A DNA stretch of 64,000 nucleotides from assembly GCF_009763255.1 (NCBI RefSeq), contig NZ_WSJB01000010.1:1-64000 (forward strand), written 5' to 3'. This document shows, in pieces, positions 63,915 through 64,000 of this stretch. Every line of letters begins with the position of its first letter. The first letter of the stretch is position 1. Under the pieces are notes generated by a model that saw only the letters and a list, made by a program, of their open reading frames with translations, was not told the DNA's origin and did not search any database. The stretch is from Bordetella sp. 02P26C-1. GTDB taxonomy: Bacteria > Pseudomonadota > Gammaproteobacteria > Burkholderiales > Burkholderiaceae_B. The position numbers were made by a program, and so were the translations under genes.

Positions 63915-64000
63915 ATGAATGAATTGCTAACCGGCGGCATCATGCTGCTGTTGCTGGTGCTATATCTCGGGCTCGGGGTATGGATCTTCATGGGGCTGAT
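63915..64000 (+). CDS. TRAP transporter large permease (DctM family), start only
   Basis: The first 28 codons are present: MNELLTGGIMLLLLVLYLGL then GVWIFMGL, the first membrane helix of a DctM-type permease. TAGGAGCC lies just upstream. It begins nine bases after the DctQ stop and runs off the window. Order P-Q-M is the standard TRAP operon. Confidence 0.85.
   Translation, partial: MNELLTGGIMLLLLVLYLGLGVWIFMGL

Noticed and set aside
1-64000. CRISPR arrays, rRNA genes, prophage or complete insertion sequences
   Set aside because: No regularly spaced repeats, rRNA sequence, integrase, capsid or intact transposase was found on either strand.

Overview
The window is a gene-dense piece of a high-GC betaproteobacterial chromosome. 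The closest match is family Alcaligenaceae (Bordetella/Achromobacter-like), order Burkholderiales. This rests on the linked order mla - yadGH-like ABC - ibaG - murA - his - HIT - tat - htrA - petABC - sspAB, on orphan Bug/TctC-type binding proteins, on the short HisG form, and on the ctaCDE/SURF1/COX15/ctaB/SCO cluster. The assignment is by gene content and protein style only. There is no rRNA, CRISPR array, prophage or intact insertion sequence. The only mobile-element relative is a degenerate Y1 (RAYT-like) transposase gene.

Layout. 1-3323: tail of a TPM-domain protein, then a coupled minus-strand trio of YkvA, DUF2868 membrane protein and DUF3482 GTPase. 3516-6458: a small catabolic operon (class II aldolase, D-2-hydroxyacid dehydrogenase, TctC) behind a good sigma70-type promoter with tandem operator-like repeats. 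6514-11010 (minus): tRNA-Thr, sspB, sspA and cytochrome bc1 (petA-petB-petC). 11158-13640: mscL, Nif3-like, HtrA protease. 13676-28426 (minus): one long run holding tatABC, a HIT protein, the his genes, murA, ibaG, an ABC-2 exporter and mlaACDEF. 28607-35943 (minus): a second TctC protein, then gltD and gltB with a terminator. 36318-38834: RAYT-like gene, S-formylglutathione hydrolase, a membrane protein. 38900-39882: rpoH with a sigmaE-like promoter abutting a perfect CIRCE element. 40118-40227: a candidate small RNA. 40248-44647: CpdA-like phosphodiesterase diverging from a CPA1 antiporter with a cyclic-nucleotide-type domain, then a Nudix hydrolase. 44724-53465: caa3-type cytochrome oxidase and its assembly genes. 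53512-61057: DUF3717, PhaM-like, glmU, an MFS transporter, a glycosyltransferase, an Lrp regulator and glmS. 61158-64000: a LysR regulator and a TRAP transporter cut by the window edge.

Functional links. Cytochrome bc1 and the caa3 oxidase would form one aerobic respiratory chain, and the Rieske protein is a likely client of the TatABC system encoded nearby. murA, glmU and glmS feed peptidoglycan and LPS precursors, while mla maintains outer-membrane lipid asymmetry. htrA and rpoH belong to the stress response.

The most interesting observations are: (1) a candidate sRNA at 40118-40227, built from an 11-bp stem displaying a C/U-rich anti-Shine-Dalgarno loop, followed by a strong intrinsic terminator; (2) the sigmaE-like promoter plus CIRCE arrangement at rpoH; (3) a RAYT-like protein that has lost its HUH histidines and its likely catalytic tyrosine; (4) clean absence of hisC, mlaB and ctaG/cox11 from positions where I expect them in relatives; (5) an antiporter with a nucleotide-binding-like domain lacking the usual phosphate-binding arginine, next to a cAMP-phosphodiesterase-like gene. 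No large undescribed multi-gene system is evident.
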